64,000 nucleotides of DNA from Flammeovirgaceae bacterium (lineage in GTDB: Bacteria; Bacteroidota; Bacteroidia; Cytophagales; Cyclobacteriaceae). Position numbers and translations under genes: made by a program. The stretch is from NCBI GenBank assembly GCA_021298355.1, contig JAJTEH010000003.1, forward strand, positions 1 to 64,000, in the 5' to 3' direction. The notes under the pieces were generated by a model. That model was not told the DNA's origin. It saw nothing but the letters and a program-made list of their open reading frames with translations, and made no database searches. Below are positions 26,442-34,967 of the stretch, one piece after another (the first letter of the stretch is position 1; each line of letters opens with the position of its first letter).

Positions 26442-29411
26442 ATGGAGAGGAAAAGCTTCCGCAATACGAACAAATTTCTTCTTTTACTGGCCTTGTTGCT
26501 GGTGATGGTTTCCGAATCGCGGGCAACGCATTTGCGAGCAGGAGAGATTACCGTTAAGAAAGTGGGAACTTCAGGACGTACCTTTGATATTACCATTACC
26601 GTATACATAGACTCAGAGTCTACCGTACAATTCGGGGGAGACCCAAAAGATCAACTCGATGTACTTGATTTAGGAGACGGTACTCTTGTTTTTATTCCGG
26701 CACAAACAACCATTCCCCGACCCGACCTTGGAGTAAACGTAGGAATTGCCTCTTATACGTATCGCCATACCTATCGCGGAGGCTCGAGATTTTTGATAAG
26801 CTACCGAGAGCCTAACCGAAATGCCAATGTGCTTAACATGACCAACTCGGTAGAAACAAAATTTTATCTGGAAACAGAATTAAATATAGATGCTTTCTTA
26901 TCGAACCGAAATACACCTGAGTTAAAAATACCCCCGGTAGACAGAGGCTGTATCGGTGTGGCCTTCCAGCATAACCCAGGCGCTGTAGATATTGATGGCG
27001 ATAGTATATCATACCGTTTAGCTATACCATTCCGCGAAAGCGCACAACCCGTAAGCGGATATGTAGATCCTAACAACCCAAGATTTTATAATTCTTTTGG
27101 CTCGGGAAATGAAGCAGGAAACGGGCCACCTACCTTTTCAATAGATGAAAAAACAGGAACCATAACCTGGGATTCGCCCGGCAAACAAGGCGAATACAAC
27201 ATAGCATTCGAAGTTATAGAATGGCGCGAAATTCAGGGTGAATGGGTTAAGCTCGGCTATGTAAGGCGAGACATGCAAATTATTATCGAAGATTGCGACA
27301 ATGAACGTCCTGATCTTATTTTACCCGATGATGTATGTATTGTAGCCGGAGAAACGTTAACAGCAGAAATTCAAGGTTTCGACAGGCCCAATTCAGGCGG
27401 GCAAATAGATCAGATAAAAATTGAAGTATTTGGCGAAATAATGGAAGTGGGTGCTTTTGTGCCTAATCCGGCAACGGTAACCAACGAAAATGTTTTTCAG
27501 AACGGGCAAAACGATGCAGATCCGGAAATGATTTTTACCTGGAATACAGAGTGTATTAACGTAAAACAGCAATCGTATCAGGTAGTATTTAAAATAACAG
27601 ATAATGGGCGCCCTAACCTGGTAACATTTAAAACATGGAACATAACCGTAATTGGACCTAAACCTGAATTACAACCTGTTGCTACCAATCTGTTAAACAG
27701 ATGGGCCATCTTAAACTGGACAAACTACGCCACTGATTGTAACAACGCCAGCGAAATACAAGTATGGAGGCGCGTAGATTCTTTTGCCTACACACCAGAC
27801 GACTGCGAAACAGGCATGCCCGAAAGCTTGGGCTACAGCCTGATTGCAACCCTTCCGCACACCAGTACTACCTATACCGATAAAAACGGAGGAAGAGGAT
27901 TAGCAGAAGGAGCAACGTACTGCTATAGGCTTGTGGCACTCTTTCCTGAACCACGTGGAGGCGAAAGTCAGATTTCAATTGAACAGTGCACAACGCCCTT
28001 CGAAGCTGTGGCACCGGTTATTACCAAAGTTTCAATAGAAAAAACAGATGAAACTGCGGGAGAAGTACGTGTTGGCTGGGTGGCTCCGCTTAATCCTAAT
28101 CCGGCATTTCCGGTAAAGGAATACCGTGTTTTAAGAAGCACAAATCCTTCTAATATGTCTTCGTGGATTGTAGCCCATACAGGAGCGTTGCCCGATACAC
28201 AACTGGAATTGGTAGATAACAACGTAAACACTAAAGATTTGATTTATTACTACGCAATAGTTGTAGATGCTCGAACAACGGTTTCAGATCCGGTAGGTTT
28301 CCGCGATACCTCCTCGATTGCTTCAACGGTTCGTTTAGAAATTCAATCAGGAACCCAACGACTTACGGCTACATGGAATGCTGACGTGCCTTGGTCCAAT
28401 GTTTCTGAAAGTTTTCCGTTACACGATGTTTACCGTGGTCCAGAAGGTTCCACAGAGTTAGCGGGCCTGCAACTTATTGCCCAGGTAAACACTCCGATAG
28501 ACGGACTAACTTACGATGATGTAGGCCAACACAATAACGCACCTCTACAGGAATCAGATGTGTATTGTTATCGGGTAATGACACGCGGAACATACGGAAA
28601 CCCAGCGCTGCCCGAACCTTTAGAGAACTACTCTCAAATTCTTTGTGCACAACCCAACGATAGTAATCCGCCTACTTGTTCACCTGTAGTATCAATCGAA
28701 AATCTTAAAAATTGCGAAGAGTATATTTTAAATGAAAATAATTGCGGGGCTGATGCTTTTGATATCACCGTAACATGGAATATAAACGACCAATGTGGCG
28801 ATGATGTAATCGGATACCGCGTTTATGCAGCTAATGCGGCCGATCAGGTGTTTACGTTAGTAGATAATTTACCAAATGTGCTGGGAAATGGATTGCGTTA
28901 CACGCGCGATACATTTTATATAGATGCAGGTTTAACTTCGTTAGCCCGTTGTTACAAAATATCGGCTATCGACAGATCAGGAAATGAAAGTCCATTAAGT
29001 AACGCAGTTTGCAGCGACAACTGCCCTTACTACGAATTACCAAATGTGTTTACACCTAACAACGATGGTTGTAACGACACTTTCAGTGCTTTCCGAAATA
29101 CTTCAACAGGTGAAGAATTACCCGATGGCGCTTGTGGCCCCTCTCCGCTAGACCGTTACCGCTGCGCGCGTTTCGTGGAAAAAGTAACGTTTAAGGTATA
29201 TAATCGATGGGGTAATCCTGTATACGAATTCGAGTCATCGTTAAGCGAAAACAGCGAGAAATCAATTTATATCGATTGGAATGGAAAAGACGACAACAAC
29301 AACCTACTGCCTGCCGGAGTTTATTTTTATCAGGCAGATGTTGTATTCGATTCATCCGATCCTGCAAAAAGAACCCGCACTATTAAAAGTTGGGTTCACT
29401 TAGTTAGATAA
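26442..29411 (+). CDS. Large secreted protein with type B T9SS (gliding-motility) C-terminal domain
   Basis: 989 aa. Signal peptide (NKFLLLLALLLVMVSES, ending ...SRA-T), N-terminal beta domain starting THLRAGEI, several immunoglobulin/fibronectin-III-like regions (about 415-530, 545-640, 760-860), then the C-terminal sorting domain: LPNVFTPNNDGCND, FKVYNRWGNPVYE, DWNGKDDNNN and LPAGVYFYQAD. Such domains send proteins through the type IX secretion system and anchor them to the cell surface in complex with PorP/SprF-like partners. The role of this cargo (adhesin, surface polymer) cannot be told. No PorP/SprF gene is adjacent. Confidence 0.9.
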   Translation: MERKSFRNTNKFLLLLALLLVMVSESRATHLRAGEITVKKVGTSGRTFDITITVYIDSESTVQFGGDPKDQLDVLDLGDGTLVFIPAQTTIPRPDLGVNVGIASYTYRHTYRGGSRFLISYREPNRNANVLNMTNSVETKFYLETELNIDAFLSNRNTPELKIPPVDRGCIGVAFQHNPGAVDIDGDSISYRLAIPFRESAQPVSGYVDPNNPRFYNSFGSGNEAGNGPPTFSIDEKTGTITWDSPGKQGEYNIAFEVIEWREIQGEWVKLGYVRRDMQIIIEDCDNERPDLILPDDVCIVAGETLTAEIQGFDRPNSGGQIDQIKIEVFGEIMEVGAFVPNPATVTNENVFQNGQNDADPEMIFTWNTECINVKQQSYQVVFKITDNGRPNLVTFKTWNITVIGPKPELQPVATNLLNRWAILNWTNYATDCNNASEIQVWRRVDSFAYTPDDCETGMPESLGYSLIATLPHTSTTYTDKNGGRGLAEGATYCYRLVALFPEPRGGESQISIEQCTTPFEAVAPVITKVSIEKTDETAGEVRVGWVAPLNPNPAFPVKEYRVLRSTNPSNMSSWIVAHTGALPDTQLELVDNNVNTKDLIYYYAIVVDARTTVSDPVGFRDTSSIASTVRLEIQSGTQRLTATWNADVPWSNVSESFPLHDVYRGPEGSTELAGLQLIAQVNTPIDGLTYDDVGQHNNAPLQESDVYCYRVMTRGTYGNPALPEPLENYSQILCAQPNDSNPPTCSPVVSIENLKNCEEYILNENNCGADAFDITVTWNINDQCGDDVIGYRVYAANAADQVFTLVDNLPNVLGNGLRYTRDTFYIDAGLTSLARCYKISAIDRSGNESPLSNAVCSDNCPYYELPNVFTPNNDGCNDTFSAFRNTSTGEELPDGACGPSPLDRYRCARFVEKVTFKVYNRWGNPVYEFESSLSENSEKSIYIDWNGKDDNNNLLPAGVYFYQADVVFDSSDPAKRTRTIKSWVHLVR

Positions 29412-29414
29412 AAA

Positions 29415-29804
29415 ATGATTGTTTTTTTTGATGGCGTTTGTAACCTCTGCACAAAATCGGTTCAATTCATAATTGAGCGCGACAAGAAAAAGGTATTCCA
29501 ATTTTCTTCGTTACAATCAGCCTACGCAAAAAGAACCCTTGGTTTCGAAGCTACTCTACAACCACCACAATCTTTACTCTTAGTAAAAGAAAACAAAGTT
29601 TATTCCAAAAGCACAGCGGCACTACTCATAGCAAAAGAACTTAAAGGAGCCTGGCCATTGTTAACCATATTTTTTATTATTCCGCCCTTTATCCGCAACT
29701 ATGTGTACGATTGGATAGCCAAAAACCGGTATGCCTGGTTTGGTAAAACCGACCAATGCTGGCTACCTGATCCTACTCTTCACCAATTGTTTTTAGAAGC
29801 CTGA
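29415..29804 (+). CDS. DCC family thiol-disulfide oxidoreductase-like protein (DUF393)
   Basis: 129 aa. The N-terminus IVFFDGVCNLCTKSVQFI carries the DxxCxxC pattern that names the family. A hydrophobic stretch near residues 75-95 ends at IRNYVYDWIAKNRYAWFG, the usual C-terminal signature. Redox function is inferred, not shown. It starts 3 nt after the T9SS cargo gene. Confidence 0.9.
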   Translation: MIVFFDGVCNLCTKSVQFIIERDKKKVFQFSSLQSAYAKRTLGFEATLQPPQSLLLVKENKVYSKSTAALLIAKELKGAWPLLTIFFIIPPFIRNYVYDWIAKNRYAWFGKTDQCWLPDPTLHQLFLEA

Positions 29805-29852
29805 GTAATAAAAAGATTGCTAGTTTTGTAATCTTTAAATTACTACTGCAAT

Positions 29853-30728
29853 ATGAAAGCTTATGTTTTTCCGGGCCAGGGTGCACAATTTACGGGTATG
29901 GGTAAAGATTTGTACGAAACCAACCCTAAAGCCAAATCTCTTTTTGATGAAGCCAATGATATACTTGGGTTTGATATCAAAAACATCATGTTCAATGGAA
30001 CAGCAGATCAGCTAAAAGAAACAAAAGTAACCCAACCTGCGGTATTCATACACTCGGTGGCTATAGCACAATCTGCCGAAAATTTTATTCCTGATATGGT
30101 GGCAGGCCATTCTCTTGGCGAATTTTCTGCCTTAGTTGCCAACCAAACTTTATCGTTTAAAGATGGGCTACTTTTGGTAAGTAAGCGCGCTTTAGCCATG
30201 CAAAAGGCATGCGAATTAACACCATCTACCATGGCAGCCGTATTAGGCCTGGACGACAAAATCGCAGAAGATGTTTGTGCATCTATAACCGAAGAAATTG
30301 TTGTAGCGGCCAATTATAACTGCCCAGGCCAATTGGTAATTTCTGGCTCAATAAAGGGTGTAGAACTAGCATGCGAAAAGTTAAAGGCTGCCGGAGCTAA
30401 GCGCGCCATGATATTGCAAGTTGGAGGAGCCTTTCATTCGCCTTTAATGGAACCGGCTCGGCAAGAATTAGCTGCTGCTATTGAGGCTACTGATTTTAAA
30501 AAACCTGCCTGCCCGGTATACCAAAATGTAAATGCCATGCCTGCTAGCGATGATGAAACAATAAAGAAAAATCTTGTGTCGCAGTTAACTGCACCTGTAA
30601 GGTGGACTCAATCTGTTTTACGCATGACAAGCGATGGAGCAACAACATTTGTTGAGTGTGGCCCCGGTAAAGTTTTACAAGGGTTGGTAAAGAAAATTTC
30701 TCCGCAAGCAGAAGCAATAAGTTTATAA
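29853..30728 (+). CDS. fabD: Malonyl-CoA:ACP transacylase
   Basis: 291 aa. Moves malonyl from CoA to ACP for fatty-acid elongation. FPGQGAQ at the N-terminus, active-site Ser in GHSLGE, Arg in SKRALAMQ and His in GGAFHSPLM. A TAGTTTTG -7-like box lies at 29821-29828. Convergent with folK; the two stop codons overlap by 6 nt. Confidence 0.97.
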   Translation: MKAYVFPGQGAQFTGMGKDLYETNPKAKSLFDEANDILGFDIKNIMFNGTADQLKETKVTQPAVFIHSVAIAQSAENFIPDMVAGHSLGEFSALVANQTLSFKDGLLLVSKRALAMQKACELTPSTMAAVLGLDDKIAEDVCASITEEIVVAANYNCPGQLVISGSIKGVELACEKLKAAGAKRAMILQVGGAFHSPLMEPARQELAAAIEATDFKKPACPVYQNVNAMPASDDETIKKNLVSQLTAPVRWTQSVLRMTSDGATTFVECGPGKVLQGLVKKISPQAEAISL

Positions 30729-31214
30729 AAAAGTAGCTGGTGCATACAGCTTAACTTCTAAAGAATCATCGCATTGCCGAAGAAGTTCGGCAATGCTTTT
30801 ATTTGATTTCGGCTCAATAAAATCTGCTGCAATTTCGGCCAATGGCAATAACACAAATTTTCGTTGAGCGAATAAAGGATGAGGTATTTGTAATGCAGGC
30901 GAAGAGATGATTCGATCTTCGAACAAAATTATATCAACGTCAATCACTCTCGGCCCCCATTTTTCTTTTCTAATCCTACCCAACGCTATCTCTATTGCCT
31001 GACAAGTTTCCAGTAATTGTGTCGGTTCTTTTTCAGTATGAAAACCAACAGCCATATTCAGATAGGCATTCTGATGCAAATTACCCCATGCAGCAGTTTC
31101 ATACACAGAAGAAACCTTCCTTAACTCAATTCCCTCTTGTTTCAAATTAACCAAACACGTACGTAAATTTTTTAGTCGATCACCCAAATTGGTTCCTAAA
31201 CTTAAAAATATCAT
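30723..31214 (-). CDS. folK: 2-amino-4-hydroxy-6-hydroxymethyldihydropteridine pyrophosphokinase
   Basis: 163 aa. Pyrophosphorylates the pterin alcohol in folate synthesis. SLGTNLGDR, the Mg/ATP motif GPRVIDVDIILFED and IPHPLFAQRKFVLLPL are all present. Other folate genes are not next to it. Confidence 0.96.
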   Translation of the reverse strand: MIFLSLGTNLGDRLKNLRTCLVNLKQEGIELRKVSSVYETAAWGNLHQNAYLNMAVGFHTEKEPTQLLETCQAIEIALGRIRKEKWGPRVIDVDIILFEDRIISSPALQIPHPLFAQRKFVLLPLAEIAADFIEPKSNKSIAELLRQCDDSLEVKLYAPATFL

Positions 31215-31298
31215 TCAGCATGTGTAATTATCCTCAAATTAAACATACTTTTTAAACACTTGATTGTTTTGTTAATTTTGAAACTTAATTTGTAGTGT

Positions 31299-33050
31299 AT
31301 GGGATTTTGGAAGACTTTTTTTGCATCGTTACTCGCCCTGACAATCTTCTTTTTTGGTGCGTTTTTTCTCTTTTTAGCTTTTGTTGCTGCCTTAGGTGCA
31401 GAAGAACAGGTTTTGGTTAAAGATCAATCAGTTTTGCAGATTAATCTCGATGGCCAGATCAATGAAATACAGGCCGAAAATCCTTTCGAGGGAATTCCTG
31501 TTATTGGAAATGAAATTCAAACTGTAGGTATTTCCGAATTAAAAAAGTCGCTGGAAAAAGCGAAAACAGACCCTAAAATAAAAGGTGTTGTTTTAACGGT
31601 AAATTATCCACTTACAGGGTATGCATCGTTGGCAGAAATACGCCAGGCAATTATAGATTTTAAGAAAAGTAATAAATGGGTTTTAGCCTACAGCGACTAT
31701 CTTTCTGAAGCTGCATATTATGTAGCCTCTTCGGCAGATAAAGTATACCTAAACCCAATTGGCGATATCGAATGGAACGGGTTGGCAGTAGAAGTTACTT
31801 TCTTTAAACGAATGTTTGATAAGCTTGAAATTAAACCCGAAATTTTCAGAGTAGGAGAATTTAAAAGCGCGGTTGAGCCATTTATGCTCGATAAAATGAG
31901 CGAAGCAAGTAAAACACAATTACAAGAAACAGTTGAAAGCCTATACGACCACGTTGTTAACGAAGTGGCCACATCAAGAAATATTGATAAAGCAAAGTTG
32001 CGTACCATGGCCGATAAAATGGAAGTACGTAATGCCACGCAAGCTGTAGCCGCTGGTTTAATTGACAGCTTACTTTACCAGGATGAGTTTGATGCTATAG
32101 TAAAAAGTAAACTTGGCCTGAAAGAAAAAGCGGAAATAAATTTTATTAAACTTTCTAAATACCAAAAAACAGTAAACGCCATTAGTTCTTCTAAAAATGA
32201 AATTGCTGTAATTGTAGGCGAAGGAGAAATTGTACCCGGTAAAGGAGATGAAAATACAATTGGAGGAGATTCTTTCGCTAACGAAGTGCGCAAAGCAAGA
32301 TTAAGCAGTAAAGTAAAAGCCATTGTAATCCGCGTTAATTCTCCGGGAGGAAGTTTCATTGCCTCTGATAAAATATGGAGAGAAGTTAGTTTAGCAGCAA
32401 AAGAAAAACCAGTAATCGCTTCTATGGGCGACTACGCAGCTTCCGGAGGGTACTATATGGCTATGGCATGCGACACAATCGTTGCACATCCGCATACAAT
32501 TACCGGATCTATCGGAATTTTTTCTATACTCTTTGATGCCAGCGGACTGCTATCCAATAAAATTGGTATAACATCCGAAGAAGTAAAAACTGGCGAATTT
32601 GGCGAATTAATTACTGTTAGCAGACCCTTAACAACTGCCGAGAAAGCTATATGGCAAAAGAAAACAGAAGAAGGATATGAAGTATTTACAGGAAAAGCAG
32701 CAGCCGGTAGAAACATGCCTATAGAAGAATTAAAGAAAGTTGCTTCTGGTCGAGTGTGGACAGGCAGCCAGGCTTTAGATCGCAAATTAATCGACATAAC
32801 CGGAAATGTAGATGATGCCATTGCGATTGCTGCGGAGAAAGCAGGAATAACGGCCGACTATAAGACAAAATACGTACCTCGAAGAAAACCTTTCTTTGAA
32901 CAATTGATGAGCGATTTAAACGAGAATGCAAAAGCAAAAACAGTACAACAAGAGTTGGGCCTTTACTATCCTATTTATAAACAGATGCAAACCTTGCAAA
33001 AAATAAACGGACTACAAGCCCGAATACCTTACCAACTAACCATACAGTAA
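31299..33050 (+). CDS. sppA: Signal peptide peptidase SppA, 67K type
   Basis: 583 aa with one N-terminal membrane anchor (about residues 7-32) and two tandem ClpP-like domains, as in E. coli SppA. The nucleophile Ser is in the second half within MGDYAASGGYYMAMACD; the first half holds YLSEAAYYVASSADKVYLNP, the region that supplies the catalytic Lys side. Degrades released signal peptides at the inner membrane. bioB follows after 3 nt. Confidence 0.94.
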   Translation: MGFWKTFFASLLALTIFFFGAFFLFLAFVAALGAEEQVLVKDQSVLQINLDGQINEIQAENPFEGIPVIGNEIQTVGISELKKSLEKAKTDPKIKGVVLTVNYPLTGYASLAEIRQAIIDFKKSNKWVLAYSDYLSEAAYYVASSADKVYLNPIGDIEWNGLAVEVTFFKRMFDKLEIKPEIFRVGEFKSAVEPFMLDKMSEASKTQLQETVESLYDHVVNEVATSRNIDKAKLRTMADKMEVRNATQAVAAGLIDSLLYQDEFDAIVKSKLGLKEKAEINFIKLSKYQKTVNAISSSKNEIAVIVGEGEIVPGKGDENTIGGDSFANEVRKARLSSKVKAIVIRVNSPGGSFIASDKIWREVSLAAKEKPVIASMGDYAASGGYYMAMACDTIVAHPHTITGSIGIFSILFDASGLLSNKIGITSEEVKTGEFGELITVSRPLTTAEKAIWQKKTEEGYEVFTGKAAAGRNMPIEELKKVASGRVWTGSQALDRKLIDITGNVDDAIAIAAEKAGITADYKTKYVPRRKPFFEQLMSDLNENAKAKTVQQELGLYYPIYKQMQTLQKINGLQARIPYQLTIQ

Positions 33051-33053
33051 CCC

Positions 33054-34040
33054 ATGACGATCATCCGAAATAACTGGACAAGAGAAGAAATTGAAACTAT
33101 ATACAATACACCTGTTCTTGATTTAATATATCAGGCAGGTACTGTGCACAGGCAGTATCACGAAGCTGGCGAAGTGCAAGTGTGTACTTTGTTGTCGGTT
33201 AAAACCGGAGGGTGTCCTGAAGATTGTGCTTATTGTCCGCAAGCGGCCCGCTACCATACCGATGTAAAAGTACATAAGCTGATGGAAGTAGGTGAGGTAA
33301 TGGATAAAGCCATCGAAGCAAAAGAAGCAGGCAGTACCCGTTTTTGTATGGGTGCAGCATGGCGCGAAGTGCGCGATAATAAAGACTTCGATAAAGTACT
33401 GGACATGGTAAAAGGTGTGAGCCAAATGGGTATGGAAGTATGTTGCACACTTGGTATGCTAAGCCCGGAACAAGCCCAAAAGTTAAAAGATGCAGGATTA
33501 TACGCTTACAATCACAACTTAGATACAAGCGAAGAATTCTATAGCGACATCATTACCACCAGAAATTATGGCGACCGCCTAGAAACTCTAGAAAACGTGC
33601 GTAAAGCAAAGATTTCTGTTTGTTCGGGCGGCATAATTGGCATGGGAGAGAAAGAGGGAGATAGAATTGGTATGCTGCATACATTGGCAACATTACCGGA
33701 ACATCCAGAGTCTGTACCGGTTAATGCACTTGTGCCAGTAGAAGGCACCCCGTTAGAAGATCAAGAAAAAGTATCGGTATGGGAAATGATCCGAATGATT
33801 GCGACCGCAAGAATTATTATGCCTAAGGCCATGGTACGTTTATCAGCCGGCCGTGTACGCATGAGCGTTGAAGAACAAGCTTTATGCTTTATGGCAGGTG
33901 CAAATAGCATTTTCGCTGGTGATAAGTTGCTAACTACACCCAATCCTGCTTATGTAGACGATAAGCAGATGTTTCAGATTTTACAATTAAAACCCAGACC
34001 ATCGCACAAAGAAAATTCTGTAAAAGAGGTGGTTTTATGA
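33054..34040 (+). CDS. bioB: Biotin synthase
   Basis: 328 aa radical-SAM enzyme inserting sulfur into dethiobiotin. The SAM cluster motif is [12 protein letters not shown]; the second-cluster environment (CCTLGMLS, and Arg in RLSAGRV) is intact. No other bio genes in the window. The biotin it makes is needed for AccB encoded at 7046. Confidence 0.96.
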   Translation: MTIIRNNWTREEIETIYNTPVLDLIYQAGTVHRQYHEAGEVQVCTLLSVKTGGCPEDCAYCPQAARYHTDVKVHKLMEVGEVMDKAIEAKEAGSTRFCMGAAWREVRDNKDFDKVLDMVKGVSQMGMEVCCTLGMLSPEQAQKLKDAGLYAYNHNLDTSEEFYSDIITTRNYGDRLETLENVRKAKISVCSGGIIGMGEKEGDRIGMLHTLATLPEHPESVPVNALVPVEGTPLEDQEKVSVWEMIRMIATARIIMPKAMVRLSAGRVRMSVEEQALCFMAGANSIFAGDKLLTTPNPAYVDDKQMFQILQLKPRPSHKENSVKEVVL

Positions 34041-34490
34041 AGTAATGTTTTAAAGTAAAGTGTTAAAAACTATGTACTAACCATACATTGTTTATCACTA
34101 AAGTACTTGTAGAAGTATATCCTCAGAGCTTTTATTTCAGAGAGTTAAACATCGATTTTGATTTTATTTTGATCAAACACGTTAGTGATTTAAGTTGTGC
34201 TTGCACAAGCCATAAATCGCCAGGCCAGAAAACATCTTCTAAATCATTGTGGAAATACTCTGTACAATAAAGATCAGGTTATCTAGATAAGTTTTTCAAT
34301 ATCCAAGAAACAACACAAAAATACCTGAGCCTTATAATCAGTTCCTTTTAGTTGTGGTAAGAGATAAAAAAGCTGATCTCATCAAGTATAAAAGTTGATA
34401 CAAATTGTTTATGAGAAACTCCAAATGAAGTTTAGGGCAGAGTACAAAATAACCTCAATACTTGCCGGTAAAATGTCAGCTGGTAAGTAA
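34041..34490. other. Intergenic stretch without a supported gene
   Basis: About 450 bp between bioB and the terminator of the two small peptide genes. Base composition is low-GC and stop codons are frequent in all frames. Open stretches of 60 codons (34088-34270, plus) and 48 codons (34132-34278, minus) overlap each other; neither has a credible start with family resemblance. The minus one has a more protein-like composition and may be a relic. Confidence 0.5.
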
Positions 34491-34528
34491 AACAAAAAGG
34501 CAAAGCATTTTCGATGAAATACTTTGCC
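34491..34528 (-). terminator. Terminator after the two small peptide genes
   Basis: GGCAAAG (34499-34505) pairs with CTTTGCC (34522-34528), extended by ATTT/AAAT inside the loop. On the minus strand the stem is followed by TTTTTGTTTT. It lies 21 nt after the stop of the 49-aa gene, supporting a real transcript there. Confidence 0.8.
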
Positions 34529-34549
34529 TGAAGATGAAAGATAGAAATA

Positions 34550-34699
34550 TTAGAATGACTGGGCTGAAGCCAAACCACCCGCAACTTCAGTTTCTGCTTT
34601 TTGAGTAGCAGCTACCGCAGCTTTTTTTCTACCAAATGTGAAAGATGCAGATACCACTAATAAGGCAATCAATGCTATCCAATATATGTTCTTTTTCAT
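34550..34699 (-). CDS. Small envelope peptide, 49 aa
   Basis: ATG at 34699, stop at 34550-34552. The chain starts MKKNIYWIALIALLVVSASF, a signal peptide or membrane anchor, followed by GRKK and an Ala-rich polar tail ending GGLASAQSF. It starts 10 nt after the stop of the 42-aa lipopeptide gene on the same strand, and a terminator follows. No homologue is recognised by eye. Could be a secreted peptide or a small inner-membrane protein. Confidence 0.6.
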   Translation of the reverse strand: MKKNIYWIALIALLVVSASFTFGRKKAAVAATQKAETEVAGGLASAQSF

Positions 34700-34709
34700 G
34701 ATTCTTTAA

Positions 34710-34838
34710 TTACCATTTTGCGCTACCTGTAGCTCCACCTGTATCCTTTTCTTTTGGTGTTACTTCTTCCTCAGTACATGCAGAGAATGTTACAGCCACA
34801 ACTAATAAGAACACGATCATTAGTAAAAACTTCTTCAT
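34710..34838 (-). CDS. Small putative lipoprotein, 42 aa
   Basis: ATG at 34838, stop at 34710-34712. Signal region MKKFLLMIVFLLVVAVTFSA ends at Cys21, followed by acidic TEEEVTPKEKD and TGGATGSAKW. FSAC is an acceptable lipobox in this phylum and the acidic residues after Cys fit a lipoprotein export signal to the surface. First of two tandem tiny genes; divergent from the TPR histidine kinase gene with 129 bp between the starts. Confidence 0.6.
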   Translation of the reverse strand: MKKFLLMIVFLLVVAVTFSACTEEEVTPKEKDTGGATGSAKW

Positions 34839-34967
34839 AATAATTTAGGTTTATAGTTTATAATTTTTTTGTTAGGTTACTTTTTGTTAAACTTGATGGT
34901 ACAAATATCAGTTGGCTCTCTTAATCATTTTTACTAATTTTTTTAACTATCCTACTTCCGTGCCAAA

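Noticed and set aside
34088-34270. 60-codon plus-strand open frame after bioB
   Set aside because: Non-ATG-like context, no ribosome-binding stretch, no recognisable family, and it overlaps a more protein-like stretch on the other strand.
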